Origin: Erigeron canadensis
Lineage: Eukaryota > Streptophyta > Magnoliopsida > Asterales > Asteraceae
Length of the DNA stretch: 64,000 nt
Reading direction: 5' to 3'
NCBI RefSeq assembly: GCF_010389155.1
Contig: NC_057762.1
Coordinates: 33,788,055-33,852,054 of the forward strand
Shown here: piece after piece, positions 1-11,960 of the stretch
How the letters are laid out: every line of letters starts with the position of its first letter
Position numbering within the stretch: position 1 is the stretch's first letter
Notes under the pieces: model-generated
Database searches by the model: none
Seen by the model: only the letters and a program-made list of their open reading frames with translations
What the model was told of the DNA's origin: nothing
Translations under genes and position numbers: made by a program

Positions 1-242
1 ACAATAGTTTACTTAAACAAGATGATTTTTACTAGGCATCGTGAGCATATAGCCTTTAGTCATAATTTTTTGTAATTTTAAATAGATTAAATTTATTGGA
101 ATACCCTCATATTTATATGTTTTTTTTCTGTAACGAGTTAATAATTAGTAGTTAGCATTCGATACACTATAGTGACATCCAATTAAACAGTATGCGAAGC
201 TTGAAATATGCATGTATGGGATGAGACCCAAAACTTTCGAAA

Positions 243-366
243 CCCCCCCCCCCTTCCCCTTAATTCACTCCTACAAATGTAGGAAATGAGATTCGAACCC
301 TGGTGAATTTTCTTAAGGTTCTAGACCTTACCAATAGGTCACCAACCCATTGGCTCTCACTTTACT
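243..366 (-). mobile_element. tRNA-derived SINE remnant
   Basis: Read on the minus strand, this contains a box-A-like stretch (TTGGTGACCTATTGG, about 331-346) and a box-B-like stretch (GGTTCGAATCTC, about 289-302), the internal RNA polymerase III promoter of tRNA-derived SINEs. The box-A region matches the better-preserved SINE at 45326-45504 (GGTTGGTGGCCCATTGGTAAGG). The box-B side is followed by a C/G homopolymer (245-253 on the plus strand). I could not find a target-site duplication, so the ends are approximate. It is not a functional tRNA: the acceptor and anticodon arms do not fold. Confidence 0.6.
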
Positions 367-1330
367 ATATTTATTTTGTTATATATTTATAGAGGTTTGT
401 AAAACAAATATTAAAATAAACAAATAAAACAAAATCTTGACCCTTAGATCATGATTAAATTGATGCACGAGTATTCAAGAAACACATATACATACAGTAT
501 ATTGATGCACGATGATTTTCAAGATGTACGATAGTTGTTTAGAGAAACTTATTATCTCATTTATTTTATCTTTTTGTATTTTTTATGTATAACATATATT
601 TATATACCTATATTACTTAATATATAATTGAGAAAATTTCATTAGATCACTCTATGGTTTGTCATTTTATCAATTTTCGTCCCTGTACTATTTTTTTTAT
701 TATTACATCACCCTATGATGACTTTTTGTATCATTACATCACCCTCTGTCCACACGCCGTTTGTATCTCTCCGTTACCCCTCTCATGTGCATATCACGTG
801 AGGGTATTTACGTCTATTACCACCTACTTTCTTCTTCCTCTCCCTTTACCTACTTTTTTCTTCAATATGCATAATTCATTCAACAATAAAAACATACATC
901 TATATCTTTATTTATCATTCATAAAAATTAAATTTCCAAACTACTAAATCAATCCTGATCTTTGGTCTAAATCACATCAAATCTCATTTTTTTAAATCCT
1001 CTTAGGTTTAGCTTCAAGCCCAAAGGACCATCAGAACTACCACCGCCTGCCACCACCGTCATAACCCTCCACCGCCTCCAAAACACCACCACAGCACCAG
1101 ATATATACATATATATATATGTGTGTGTGTTTTTCCAAAATCAAATTAAATCATATATATATGGAAATCGAACCAGATATATGTTGCTTCTTCGGTTTTT
1201 ACTTGTATCGATCTGTGCATTCTCGCGTTCAATTCTCATGAGAATATTGTTATTATTTATTATTATTATTACTAAGATATAAAAGTAGTAATAGTAATAT
1301 GAGGACTTTGGGTTTAAAAAATTGGGGGGA

Positions 1331-2382
1331 GAGGTGTTTATATTGCGGTCCAAACCGAGAAAACCGGAAAACTGAACCTACATTGGACCGAAACCGAATA
1401 GAACCGAAGAAATCGGTCCGGTTCTCGGTCCTATAAAATCGTCCAATTCGGTTCTCGGTCCGGTCCATGTATAAACCAAGAAATTGCATGTTCGGAACCG
1501 AACCGAGAAACTAATACAAGTAACTTCAAGTAAGATTCTAAGTTCCTTCTAGTTCACTTTTCAAAGATAATAGTGAGCTTATATTAATCTCATTATCATG
1601 GATTCCTAGTATCCTATTATATGTTGTGTATAAATTCTTGTACATGCATATCATAGTGCTTACTGCCATGTACATGCTCATTCATAAATTATGTTAGATT
1701 TGATTACATCTCTAATAGAATTAATTTACTTGTACACATGACATGTAACATATCTATCTCTTTTATTTTGGACCGTGAATACCTCCTTTAGAGAATTGAC
1801 TTTGCTTTGGAATAATGAACGTGGTCAAAACTCATTACATGTTAGAAGTAGTTACTTGATACTTGTTAAACTTTAGAGGGTGTTTGGGAATGTGTTTTGA
1901 AGTGATTATCTGATTATTACGTTCGTAAAAACGCAAATAATCTAAAAAAGTGTTTGTGTAGAAAAATGACTATCTACTATGAAAACACAGTTTTAAAGAA
2001 GCATGTACCTACCTGCTTTTTCAAAACGCAGTTTTGAAAATGCATAATCTATTTTGAAAACGCAAAATCTGTTTTGTTATCATAATAACAAACACTCTCT
2101 TAATATATAAAAGTTATGTTATTTGATTAAAAAACTCATATAATGATCTTATATAAAGAAGACACAAAGTATGTAAATAATTTAATGTTACTTACGAATT
2201 TTATACTCATTGTTACTTGGTCTCGGTCCAACACCTTAAACCCGAGGACCGAGCACGACCCGAGCATGAACCGAACTAAGTTAGTTGGTCCGGTTCTCGA
2301 TCTTATATTTTCCTATAATTGGTTTTCGGTCCGGTCCCGGGTTGGTCCGGTTCGGTCCGGTTCTTGGACCGTGAACACCCCA
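1331..2382. mobile_element. hAT-like non-autonomous element (ACCGGTCC-rich ends)
   Basis: The left end reads GAGGTGTTTATATTGCGGTCC and the reverse complement of the right end reads TGGGGTGTTCACGGTCC. Each is followed by about 150 bp of GGTCCGGTTC / GAACCGAAACC subterminal repeats, the pattern of plant hAT-type MITEs. A truncated copy of the left end lies at 35989-36143. Short ORFs inside are translations of subterminal repeats, not genes. No clean 8-bp duplication is left. The central part is interrupted by the Tourist-like MITE at 1876-2099. Confidence 0.6.
1876..2099. mobile_element. Tourist-like MITE (PIF/Harbinger type), copy 1
   Basis: Terminal inverted repeats GAGGGTGTTTGGGAA / GAGAGTGTTTGTTAT flank 224 bp and are bounded by TTA on both sides (1873-1875 and 2100-2102), the 3-bp target duplication of PIF/Harbinger elements. 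The interior (ACGTTCGTAAAAACGCAAATAATC, GCATGTACCTACCTGC, AAAACGCAGTTTTGAAAA) matches a second copy at 33897-34116 along its whole length. It is non-coding and nested inside the hAT-like element. Confidence 0.75.
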
Positions 2383-2443
2383 TGAATGAATGAATGGCAT
2401 ACAGAGAACAAAAGGGAAATGATTGCTTTTGTATTTTTCATCC

Positions 2444-2445
<2 letters not shown>

Positions 2446-2481
<36 letters not shown>
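2446..2481. repeat. (ATT)n microsatellite
   Basis: A run of about twelve TTA/ATT units. Confidence 0.9.
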
Positions 2482-2995
2482 GTTTTGTTGAAATCTTATC
2501 TGAATGAAACAAAAGATTTTGTGTCAAAAAAGATTTAATTTTTTAGAGACTTTGTTTAGTGACTTGTTTAATTTATAAAAATTGTAATGATTTGTTTTCA
2601 TAATCTTAAGTCGATGAGTTTTCTTTGAGATTATGAAAAGAAAAACAATTGAGGAAGAAGATGGGTAGGTTGAAGATAGAAGAAGAAGATGATGATGATA
2701 AAAGTACGAAAATGCCCTCGTGTGCATTGCACATGAGGGGCTTAACGGAGTGTCACTAACGATTGTTAGGGTGAGGGGTGCCTAATGAAGCAAAAAGTCA
2801 CCACAGTGTGATGCAATAATTAAAAAAAAAATATGGGGGCAAAAACTGATAAAATGACAAACCACAAGATGATTTAATGAAATTTTCTCTAATAATTATT
2901 GGCCGATAACAAGCATAAATTTTATATATGTGTGTTGGAAAATCCAAAACAATTGGGGCAGTTGATCACCAACCACACCATTTAATATACGTGAA

Positions 2996-3381
2996 CAAGT
3001 ACCCGCGCGTTGCGGCGGTAAAATGATGAGGTGATAGGTCATAGAGTGTGCTTCATAGGAGATGATATGTCATAGAGTGTCATAGCTAAATGTCTTAGCC
3101 GGGCTCCATCATCGGATTTAAAAATTCGTCGAAAGTATATCGAATGACATCTCTAATGAAAGAGCATGAAATTTTAAGAACACCTATATAATTTTTATAA
3201 TTTATCGATGTACGGTTTTTGAGATAAAAAATTTTGAAAAAATTAGTGGAATAAAATGATTTATGGAGGAGAGAGAAAGTTGTATGCATTGATGTATGGT
3301 ATATTATGCATTAACATGTGTACATTGTTGAATGTAAATGTTGAAAGTTGAAAGTGAATCTGCTTTATAATATAGCATAGA
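2996..3381 (-). mobile_element. Non-autonomous Helitron, copy a
   Basis: On the minus strand the element starts TCTATGCTATATTATAAAGC after an A (3381) and ends in a GC hairpin, CCGCCGCAACGCGCGG, followed by GGTACTTG and a host T (2996-2999). The 5' TC, A/T insertion context and 3' hairpin fit plant Helitrons, although the terminal CTTG departs from the usual CTRR. There is no Rep/helicase gene. The interior carries the roughly 160-bp GAAAGTATATCGAATGACATC module also present in copy g (56844-57304) and in the foldback MITE at 15492. Confidence 0.65.
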
Positions 3382-4124
3382 TAATAATTATTAAATGAAT
3401 TTTGCCGAATGATAATTTTATCATTGAGTCTGATTTACAATATTAACCTTTGTTTTTTTTCCCTTTTTATTTATAAGTAAATAAAAATTTCTATTACGTT
3501 ATAATCGTTCGGTAAATGTAAACCTTATCTTTTACATGTTGCATTAAAAGATCATACATAAAATATTATAGTTTTTAAATTTTTTTTTTTTCCAAAAAAG
3601 GACATCATAAATAACAAAAATAAAATGAAATAAATTTAAAAAAAGAAAATGCTTATAATATTATAAATAAACTAAACAAAAAAACAAAACTTTAAAATGA
3701 ATTTGGAGATGACAAGTAATGTATTTTTATAAAAATGATGATTTCATAACAATTATCTTTTATTTAATATACCCGAGCTAATTGATTATTACTAAGACGA
3801 AAAGAGATTGTGATAGTATTTTTAAAAATTGATATATAGTCGTTTTAAGACAAAAATAAATTAGATAATTACCTTTTAATTTACATTGGATTTAAGCTAA
3901 AAAAAAACATAAATCATAAATTAATTAGAAAATGATTTAAACTTTAAATAGGATGATGTCATAAATTAAAATAATAAAAAATAAAGAACAAATAAATAAG
4001 TCTAATAATGACAAGTCAACATTATTTAAAAGATAGTGATATCATAAGAATCTTATTTTATTTATATAAGAAATATCATAATTAATCACACTTTCAGTTA
4101 ACATGACTAAATCGTTGAAGTTTG

Positions 4125-4420
4125 TCACGCTTTTATGTATTTAAATTTATTTTGAACTAAAAATTTGTAGAAATTTATATACAATAAAAGTGTAAAGTTT
4201 TTAAAAATTTATAAATTTTGGCGTAGACTTTCATATCTAATTTGTCACACGATATTGTTTCACGTTACTTATAATAGTTAGTGTGGAAAAAAGTGATGTA
4301 ACAAATTAAATATGAAAATCTATACATAAAAATTATGAATGTTTTTTGAAACCTCACACTGTGTGTAAATTTTACACATTTTGAATTCAATATAATTTTA
4401 AATATGAATACATGATAAAC
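4125..4420. mobile_element. Foldback MITE with about 130-bp arms
   Basis: The left arm (about 4125-4260) and right arm (about 4272-4420) are inverted copies. Examples are GACTTTCATATCTAATTTGT against the reverse complement of ACAAATTAAATATGAAAATC, and ATTTTGAACTAAAA against the reverse complement of TTTTGAATTCAATA. The loop is only about 10 bp. It has no ORF, and the superfamily cannot be assigned without a clear target duplication. Confidence 0.6.
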
Positions 4421-6049
4421 TTTTTTAATTTATTTATACTAACTAAAAATATGAATAATTGTAATATTTTTGCATTGTCTTCCTACAAACTTAAATAGAA
4501 AATCTTATACTATTACATTTTAGGAGAGTATTTAACTAACTTTGGCCAACGGTTTAGGGCTCATCTTCCCTTAAATCATGTTTTGGTACCAACACATTAC
4601 ACCAATGTTAATAGTTTAATACTAAATTAGTTTAATTTTTTTTTAACTAAATCTTGAGATTCTCCGACTTTTGTTTGTTTGAGTTATTGAAATAGGATTT
4701 TAATAACTGACTGAAATATGATGATGTATTCAATTATTACACATTTTTTTAATTATACGGTTGATAGTTTGTAACTTTTTTTAATTTTAAGGGTGACCTA
4801 CACAATATATGCAACCACATTTTCAGCTATAATATAAAGCTTATCCATTTTATAACTTAAGATGTAATACATCCATACATGAAGTTAGAGTTTGTTCACG
4901 TGATTAAACCATCAATTGTATTTCATTTCCTATATAAATTTCTTTTTTTTTAGCGACAAATGTCATTCTAGCTAGTTGATACTTTTTAAATTAGTATAAT
5001 AGTATTAAACATTTAAACGCTACGTCCATTTCAGTCCGAGAGCTCGAGAGTGTGAACGATTAAACTGTTATATACGTCATATTATTACTATTATATATAC
5101 TCTCTGTCTCTATCTCAAAAAATGTCACTAAGCATGTAAAGTGAATTACATTTTGAAAAACCCAGAGTTGTATTAAAGCTGCTGGCACAAAATCATTGTA
5201 TATAAGAGGTTGCCTCATGCGTAGATTCATCCTCAGAAGGACTATTCTTAATTAATCAGCGTCACATGAGAAAAAAGACTAATTCCCCTAAACCAACCTT
5301 ATATCCATAGTTAGCCTTGGACCTATCTTTTATTTAATTTTACACTTTATCTAACTTTACACTTTCAATCCCCCAATATTTAACAAAAACTAAACAACAC
5401 ACCTAATTCATTAAAATTAAAAGTAAAATACAATACAACTTTTAAAAAAAACCCGAAAATACAATTAAAAAAAATTTCCTAAATACTTTAAAAAAAAAAA
5501 AACAATCCTAAATACTATAAAAAAAAACCTAATTACTTAAAAAAAATATGTTATGTTATAACTTCTACGTACTGAAGCAGCAGAAATTACATTAAGCAGT
5601 AAGACATTAAGCAATAAAACAATAGAACAGAACTAAAATAGAGCAGAACAAATATGTTCTGTTATAACTTCTACGTACTGAACAGAACAATACAAGACAA
5701 GCAGTAAGAACAAGACAATATCAGACATAAACAGAGAGGATTTTAATTTATGAGTTTTATTTGAGATCGATTGAAAGGCAGAATGCTACTGAGTTTTTTG
5801 TGTGAGGGTTTTTCTTGCGATTTAGGGATTTTTCTTGTGAGAGTTTTTTTTGTTAGGTTACAGGATAATCGATTGGTCAATCAATAATGATGAGTGACAA
5901 CATGATTCAAAGAAGAAAGGGGTTTTTTTGTTGGGTTTTTATTTGGGTGGTGAATCGATCGATTTGGGAATAATGATAGTGGCTGCTGACTTGCCTCTTG
6001 CTGAGTATAAAATATAAAATAGAAAACAATCCCAATATTATATAAATAA

Positions 6050-6262
6050 TCGGTTAACCGATTTTAATTAAAAAAAATAACCGATTTTTAGTTAATTGAT
6101 TAGGAATTGGTTTTTGGTTCTAAAAATGCAAATGAATTACTAACCTGCGGTTTTTCTTAACCAATAATCGGTTTGTACGGTATCGGTTACTAATCGATTA
6201 CGGTTATAGGTTAATTTCAAATCGGTTCGGTTAACCGGTTCTTTTGTACACCTCTAGGGACG
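6050..6262. mobile_element. hAT-like solo end with GGTTAACCGAT repeats
   Basis: Dense AACCGATTT / ATCGGTT repeats end in CGGTTAACCGGTTC and ACACCTCTAG, resembling the terminal and subterminal structure of the hAT-like elements at 1331 and 36687. No matching opposite end is seen upstream, so it is probably a truncated element. Confidence 0.45.
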
Positions 6263-7431
6263 AGTGTATAAGGCACCTTCTAACATCTCAATTTATTTCT
6301 TCTCACCCCTTTCTAAAGAACTCTTGAATTGCTTTTGCTTTGGCTTCAATAATTTACATCACAACAATGATGCATGGGGCTTGTGGTAGTCAAAGGTGAT
6401 TATGATAATTGTATAATGTTTATAAAACTTTATATTTGTAGTATTATTTTTATGTATTTATTTAATTTTAAAGGCAATTGACAAATCTTCAACTGAGATA
6501 ATTTGATATTGCAATTAAATTTTACATTTGTTGATATCATGAAAATTGTTCGCTGGCCTACAATGAACATCCTGACTTCGTCACTATATCATAATAACAA
6601 ATTTGCATTCTTATAAAACTTTTATAAAAAAAGAATACTTGAATCCTGTTAGATAACTCATCGGTGAACCTTAAGACGTTTCACTAATTGTAGTTTTCTA
6701 GCTATTAGCAGGTTGGCCTTCTCGTATATAAAGACCGGTACTTATCATGTTTGGTCCGATAGTAAATTATATGAACCAACTTTCAAAGGAGATAATTAAG
6801 TACTACAGCTCAGGCCGGCCAAATGATCGATCGATGTGCCCTACTGGCCCTGATCAAATTTTATTAATCAATCAATTGATGCACCAAATATACGGATATA
6901 CCAACTTTCATTTTACGTTTTTTTTTTTGGCCCCTCTATGCATATTATTCACCATGGGCTAACGTTTACCTCAAAAATCTTTCCAAATTTCTAGCGCGGA
7001 CCCGGTTAATACAACGTATGCTAAACCATCTACTGCGAATAATCCATACCTCTTTTTTTAAAAAAAATAACATAAAAAAACAAGCAACTTTTTTCATTTG
7101 GGTGATACAATTATACGAAATTCGTTTGTTTGCTGTTCAATAATAAATAAATAAAAGTCATGGTGGTCTAACTACTTTTACTTGCAACTTTATCATTCCA
7201 AATTTCGATTAGAATCCAAGGTGAAGTGAACAAATGTGGCCCATTTACTGATTTACAAAGCAAGTTGAAACATTAAATACCTTGTTTGTAGATAGGAGCT
7301 TAGACATCACTACTGCATCAAGAGAGTCATAAAATCCGACAAAAGTACATGGTTTGATTTAGTTTGCTTGTTGACTTGTGGGCTAAAAGCGAATATTGAA
7401 TCTTAAAGTTTGATATCTAAAAACCAAATAC

Positions 7432-7890
7432 TTTTTTTCTAAAGATAATTTTTATTCACATAACACCCTCGAATTCAGCTGGTGGGATTACAACAATTAT
7501 ATGATAATTACAAGATGTTGAATCTACACCATTCCTCTCAAGTAGTTGTTCTATATTTTGATCTATTCCTAAACCATAGAAATCCCAATGTCTTCACAAT
7601 TTCAACAATCGATCCTTGATAACCTTTAAATTTAAAAACTTATTTTCATTTCTCGCTTTCCAAATGTTCCAACAAATCACTATGATGACACCTTTGAATG
7701 TGTTCTTCTTGCCCTCCATCCGTGCAAATCGATTAAGTCTTTGACCCCAAAAACAAAAAGCCTATTTATCTTAACCCATCTATTAATCCCGTTCCAGAAA
7801 ACCATGAAAAACCTCACAGAAGCAAAACAAGTGAGCTATCGTTTTCCCCCGGCCTCATATAAGACACACCTGGTATTTCAGAACGAGTAG
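7432..7890 (-). mobile_element. L1 LINE 3' remnant (zf-RVT C-terminal region)
   Basis: On the minus strand a degenerate frame at about 7637-7700 reads FKGVIIVICWNIWKARNENK. This is the recognisable tail of plant L1 ORF2 proteins, where a W-x-IWKxRN-x2-F motif follows the zf-RVT domain. Stops and frameshifts surround it. Downstream the sequence runs through a TTGTAATCCCACC stretch to ATGTGAATAAAAATTATC and an A-rich end (about 7432-7460), as expected for a LINE 3' end. It is dead and 5'-truncated. Confidence 0.6.
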
Positions 7891-8343
7891 TTACTAGTTA
7901 GTGGGTTACACTAGCCAATTTATCTTAAAACTTTTTTAACAATAAATTGGGCTACAGCCTAATAGCCCAAATGAGATAGATGATCAACAGAAATTATATG
8001 TTGGGCCTTTTAGATTAAACTTGGTGCCCAAGGTCATATAATTAATTAATTAAAATTCAACAGTTAGTTTTTGTGGTCGAACAGAAAATTTTGTGTTAAC
8101 AAAAAGTAAGTCTCATTTTCGACTTAGGTGGGATGAAACCTTCTTTATACAGCATAGTTATACATTAAGAAGTGGATCATATGCATAGATTTCAAGTATT
8201 AGATAGTTAAATAGTACTTTTTATTTCTTTTTTCTTTAATTATTATTTTTTTTTTTTGTGATTTGAGCATTTTGTGTTTAAATATAATATATCTATATAT
8301 CTTCTGTAGCCTTTCTATCTTTCGAGATCTTAATATGTGAGAA

Positions 8344-8657
8344 TAGGGATGAGCAAAAAAAAACCGTTGATCCGTGCTTGACCCGGAACCGGCCCGAACC
8401 GACCCACCCGAAGCCCAAACGGGTCGGTCACGGGTCACGCATTTGTGGTTTTCGCGGGTCACGGATCACGCGGGTCGGGCCGGGCCAGGTCGGGTGAAGG
8501 CAAAAACCGAAAAAAAGTGAAGGAAACCCGTAATCCATCCGTACCGACCCGAACCGGCCCGGACCTTCACGAGCTGGGTCACGGTTTCGATTTTCATGCA
8601 TTCGCGGGTCGCGAGCCAGGCAGGGTTTTCGCGGGTCGGGCCATTTGCATATCCCTA
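8344..8657. mobile_element. hAT-type MITE with 8-bp target duplication
   Basis: The element has TIRs TAGGGATGAGCAAA and TAGGGATATGCAAA (right end reversed) and is flanked by TGTGAGAA (8336-8343) and TGTCAGAA (8658-8665), an 8-bp duplication with one mismatch, as in hAT elements. The 314-bp interior is rich in GGGTCGGG/CCCGACC repeats, which gives a local GC island in an AT-rich region. Long overlapping ORFs on both strands (8428-8681) are products of this repeat composition, not genes. Confidence 0.75.
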
Positions 8658-8893
8658 TGTCAGAATGAAGAGACAAGATGAGCGTAAAAAGTAGATCATG
8701 AACTCATTACATCATCTCTGGGTTAGAATGCATCCAATCATCCATGATAGAATTTATGGATGTCAAAGAGACCAAAACGCCTTTGTGTTAAAATAGTTAT
8801 TAAAATCTTTTTACAAGTATCTCTATAAAATTTACAGTAAAGTTCAATCAATATAGTACTTTCTTTTACTTTACCTACAAAATTTTACAGATA

Positions 8894-9143
8894 CGAGCAT
8901 GGTACTCGCGTAATGCGGCGGCGAGTCGGCGATGACGGTGGTGGCGACATCTATTGTTGTAGATAAAAATATTTGATTTAAAGGGGTTGGTAGAGATATT
9001 TTCTAATATAATGGACTAATGGTGTAATTTAATATTAAGGATTGATGGTGATTTAATTCATTAAGGGTATTTTGGTCAATTCCTTTGTCCTATTTATGTA
9101 AAATTTCAATATAGGGGTTATAATTTTTATATAGTAGTATAGA
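8894..9143 (-). mobile_element. Non-autonomous Helitron, copy b
   Basis: Minus strand: it starts TCTATACTACTATATAAAAA after an A (9143), has a GC-rich GTCGCCACCACCGTCATCGC region and a CCGCCGCATTACGCGAGTAC hairpin-like 3' end, and finishes in CTCG before a host T (8894). It is about 250 bp and non-coding. It belongs to the same family as copies a, c, f, g and h by both ends. Confidence 0.6.
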
Positions 9144-9597
9144 TATTCATGAGAAAGAAACAAATTAAATAACTTCATGTTTGTGTTTTTGTGTTGATTA
9201 ACTTTTTTAAAAGGTTGAAATGTATTTTCATAATAAACAAATATTTGTTCGTTAATGCTTGTGTTTGTTTATTGGTCCACTTAAACAGAGATGAACACAA
9301 CGTTTCATTCATTAAAGTATTTGTGCGTTCGCTCATACATTTGGCTAAAGTTAAGTTGAACTTTAACGAATATAGACAGCCACCTTCAAGTTCATTTGGC
9401 CTACACCCATAATCACAACTTTTCTTATATTTCCATAATAAATCGATACTTATTTTAAGCTCTATAAAGTTTGTTAAAAAAAACACACAAATGAATCCTT
9501 GGGCCTTGTAATTGGGCCTTACAGAGATATTACACCCTCTTTAGTAGCTAAATCTTCTAATCGATAATTATGCCAAAGATTAAAAAATAACATATAT

Positions 9598-10315
9598 GAA
9601 AGTTCTTCCTGAATCCGTATCTCAAGTTCTCAACCTTGTCTTCTTGTATTACAAACCATCAAAATCTAACACTTGGACCTTCCCATGTTTAAGAATATGC
9701 ACCAGACTATATACTCATCTCTATACAATCACATTATCTATCCAAACCAAACCTTCTAACCTATTTACTTACAGTAGTCATCCACCTTCCAAAACATAAT
9801 ATGTCTCAACATCAAATGTTCCATCTCAACTTCAGCTCCCAATAAGCATTCCCATCCTTAAACTTCAACCTAACCAATATATTCTTTATTACCTCCGTAA
9901 TCTTATCTTTCAACTTCTCTTTTGGTATGCAATCTCTGCTGAAAACTCTATGGTGCGTCTAATTGGGGAAAACCGTCTTGTTTTCCATTATTTTTTTCTA
10001 AGAAAACATGAAAACAGAAAACAATTTCAAATCATATTTTTCAAAAATGTTTTCCACTTTTTTATGGAAAATTAGAAAACACTTTTTTATTATTTTCCAA
10101 TTTTTATTTTCCATTTAACAAATTTTGAAACTTCTAACTGGTTTCCATTTTCAAATTTTGAGCGCGTTTTCAAAATTTTCATTTGTTTTTTAGAGATAGA
10201 AAACTCATTTCATTTTCTAAAAAAATTAGAATTGTTAAACTAAAAAACATTTTCCACGACTAAATGCGCCTCTAGCATTTCTTTCCTTCCAGATCATATA
10301 CACACTGGCTGCAAA
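9598..10315 (-). mobile_element. L1 LINE remnant split by a MITE
   Basis: Minus strand: 10272-10310 encodes ASVYMIWKERNAR, the conserved C-terminal motif of plant L1 ORF2. The frame resumes after a 319-bp insertion at 9950 with VFSRDCIPKEKLKDKITEVI and continues to about 9850. Removing the insertion and one target copy joins the two parts in frame, so the LINE was intact here when the MITE landed. Stops follow at about 9820, so it is not functional now. Confidence 0.6.
9951..10269. mobile_element. MITE inserted in the L1 remnant
   Basis: Ends TGGTGCGTCTAATTGGGGAAAA and the reverse complement of TTTTCCACGACTAAATGCGC form imperfect inverted repeats. The element is flanked by CTCTA at 9946-9950 and 10270-10274, a 5-bp target duplication. 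The interior is made of TTTTCCA / GAAAAC-rich inverted segments. It is non-coding and its superfamily is uncertain. Confidence 0.65.
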
Positions 10316-10319
10316 ACAC

Positions 10320-11720
10320 AATCAAGAAAAATATATAAATTTTTTTTTTGTCTTCTTGTATAGTTGTATATAGTTTTGCTATACAGTTAATAACGAAACA
10401 TAAACCGTTGGGCCTTGGAGTTGGGCCTCCGAACTAAAAATAAATCCAAGAATAGGGAATTACAGAGTCTAAAATTTATTAAGTCGGATATGTAATCATC
10501 TAATAAAATATTGGCAAAAAATATCTTAAGTAAATTTAGTCGAATATATCTATACAAATGTGTATCTTAAATATTAATCATATATTCTTATGTAAATAAT
10601 TAATTCGTTATGAATATAATAATGTGGTCTTTGAAAATCATAGAACCGTAAATTGTGGAATAAAACACTACTTGTTCAACTATGAAATGATGATATTCCC
10701 TTAAGCGTTCCACGGGTGTTTAACGAACTTTTAAAATTACGAGTATTATTTAAGAGCTTGTCTTTGAGGGCCGTAAGACAAATGTTAGGCAAAGGTATTA
10801 ACTAAGCCTAGGTAAAACTACTTTACATAATTAATTATACTTTGTGCAATAAAATTTTGCATTTGTCTAATGAGCACAATTTAAAAAGGTTGGAGCTCTT
10901 CTTAGTCTAATAAAGTTAAGCTAATATGTGAGGCTCGAATACGAACTCATTTATAGACCAAGACATGTATTAGACGAGTTTAATTTAATCTCGAGCTCTA
11001 ATAAGTTGTGCTCACTCGATCACTAATACATTTAAAGCCTAAATATAATAATGAAATGAATGATATCGATTAATGTTTTGTGTCACTCAAACCGGACATC
11101 AATCTAAATGTACGATATAATTACACACCAAACTCCACTAAATTTGTTGGGTTGTTATCATCCATATATTCATTGTATTGGCTTGTAAAACTGCTATCGA
11201 TTAAATGAACATTTGACACCGAATGCTTGTTCCTAAAGGTTTTATCATCATTGTTTTGTAAGATTTTATTATTATTTTAAATCCTTAAGAACAAAGTAAT
11301 TAATATTTCAAGTTTTGGTGATATCAAATACAATTTTAATTATTCTTTTTTGGAAAGAATATAAATATTCATATTAATTAACTTATGTTAAAATTCCTTA
11401 TTAAATTTTTTGTATGCCAAAAGAAATATTATTAAAGATAACGACCAACTAGCAAGATGCTAGTTTCTTGAAATTACATTGTCTACAGATACAACAAAAA
11501 CCAAAAACTAGACATATACCGGATCTTTAACGGATAAGATTATCAAAAGGTTGAAAAAAAAATCCGTGCTAATTATGGCTATTCAAAGACAAGAAAAAAA
11601 CCCACATCTTTTAACTTATGTTGTACAGTAATATATATCAATAATCAAGCTAAGTTAATAATTACAAGAAAACTTTCTCCTAAAATCACATATCAAACTG
11701 AGTCTTATACTTATCTTTTG
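10320..11720. other. Intergenic, no gene seen
   Basis: AT-rich with no supported gene. A short TCGAGCTC / GGCTCGAAT-type repeat (about 10880-11030) resembles hAT-like subterminal repeats, but no ends were found. Confidence 0.5.
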
Positions 11721-11724
11721 TTTA

Positions 11725-11958
11725 TTGTTCTTTTTATCCCATTTTAAATGTCTTATTTTAATATTTTTAAGTTTTTTTCTTTAGTTCAACTTCGAATGAA
11801 ATTTATATAAATAAAACATACGTTAAAAACTCGATACATTAATCATATAATTTATATCAAGCTAGTGTTATATATCACAAGCGAAAATATTTACGATCAA
11901 AGTCGAAAGAAAAAGACTTAAAAGTCAATATAAGACTCTTAAAATGGGACGGAAGGGG
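11725..11958. mobile_element. Stowaway-like MITE (Tc1/mariner type)
   Basis: The right end, reversed, reads CCCCTTCCGTCCCATTTTAA, the well-known plant Stowaway consensus (CTCCCTCCGTCCC-). The left end reads TTGTTCTTTTTATCCCATTT. A TA dinucleotide borders each side (11723-11724 and 11959-11960). The element is about 234 bp, AT-rich and non-coding. Confidence 0.7.
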
Positions 11959-11960
11959 TA

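Larger units (their letters stand above)
631..2888. mobile_element. MULE-like element with long terminal inverted repeats
   Basis: The left end (631-810) and the reverse complement of the right end (about 2705-2888) are homologous over roughly 180 bp. Both begin AGAAAATTTCATTA, continue through TGGTTTGTCATTTTATCA and a T-rich stretch to ACATCACCCT/GCATCACACT, and end near a CTCATGTGCAT motif and CGTTA. Long TIRs of this size are typical of Mutator-like elements. No transposase reading frame is visible, so it is non-autonomous. The flanks (TATATAATT left, TAATAATTA right) resemble a decayed 9-bp target duplication but do not match exactly. The element carries a hAT-like insertion, which itself carries a Tourist-like MITE. 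Confidence 0.65.
3390..7430. other. Intergenic, AT-rich, repeat debris
   Basis: No credible gene. It holds a foldback MITE (4125-4420), a Stowaway-like end near 5100 (ACTCTCTGTCTCTATCTC), A-rich low complexity at 5400-5560, a short local repeat of GTTATAACTTCTACGTACTGAA (5557 and 5658) and a hAT-like solo end (6050-6260). Long stretches show nothing I recognise. Confidence 0.6.

Noticed and set aside
8428..8681. Overlapping ORFs on both strands
   Set aside because: They translate the repetitive interior of the hAT MITE.
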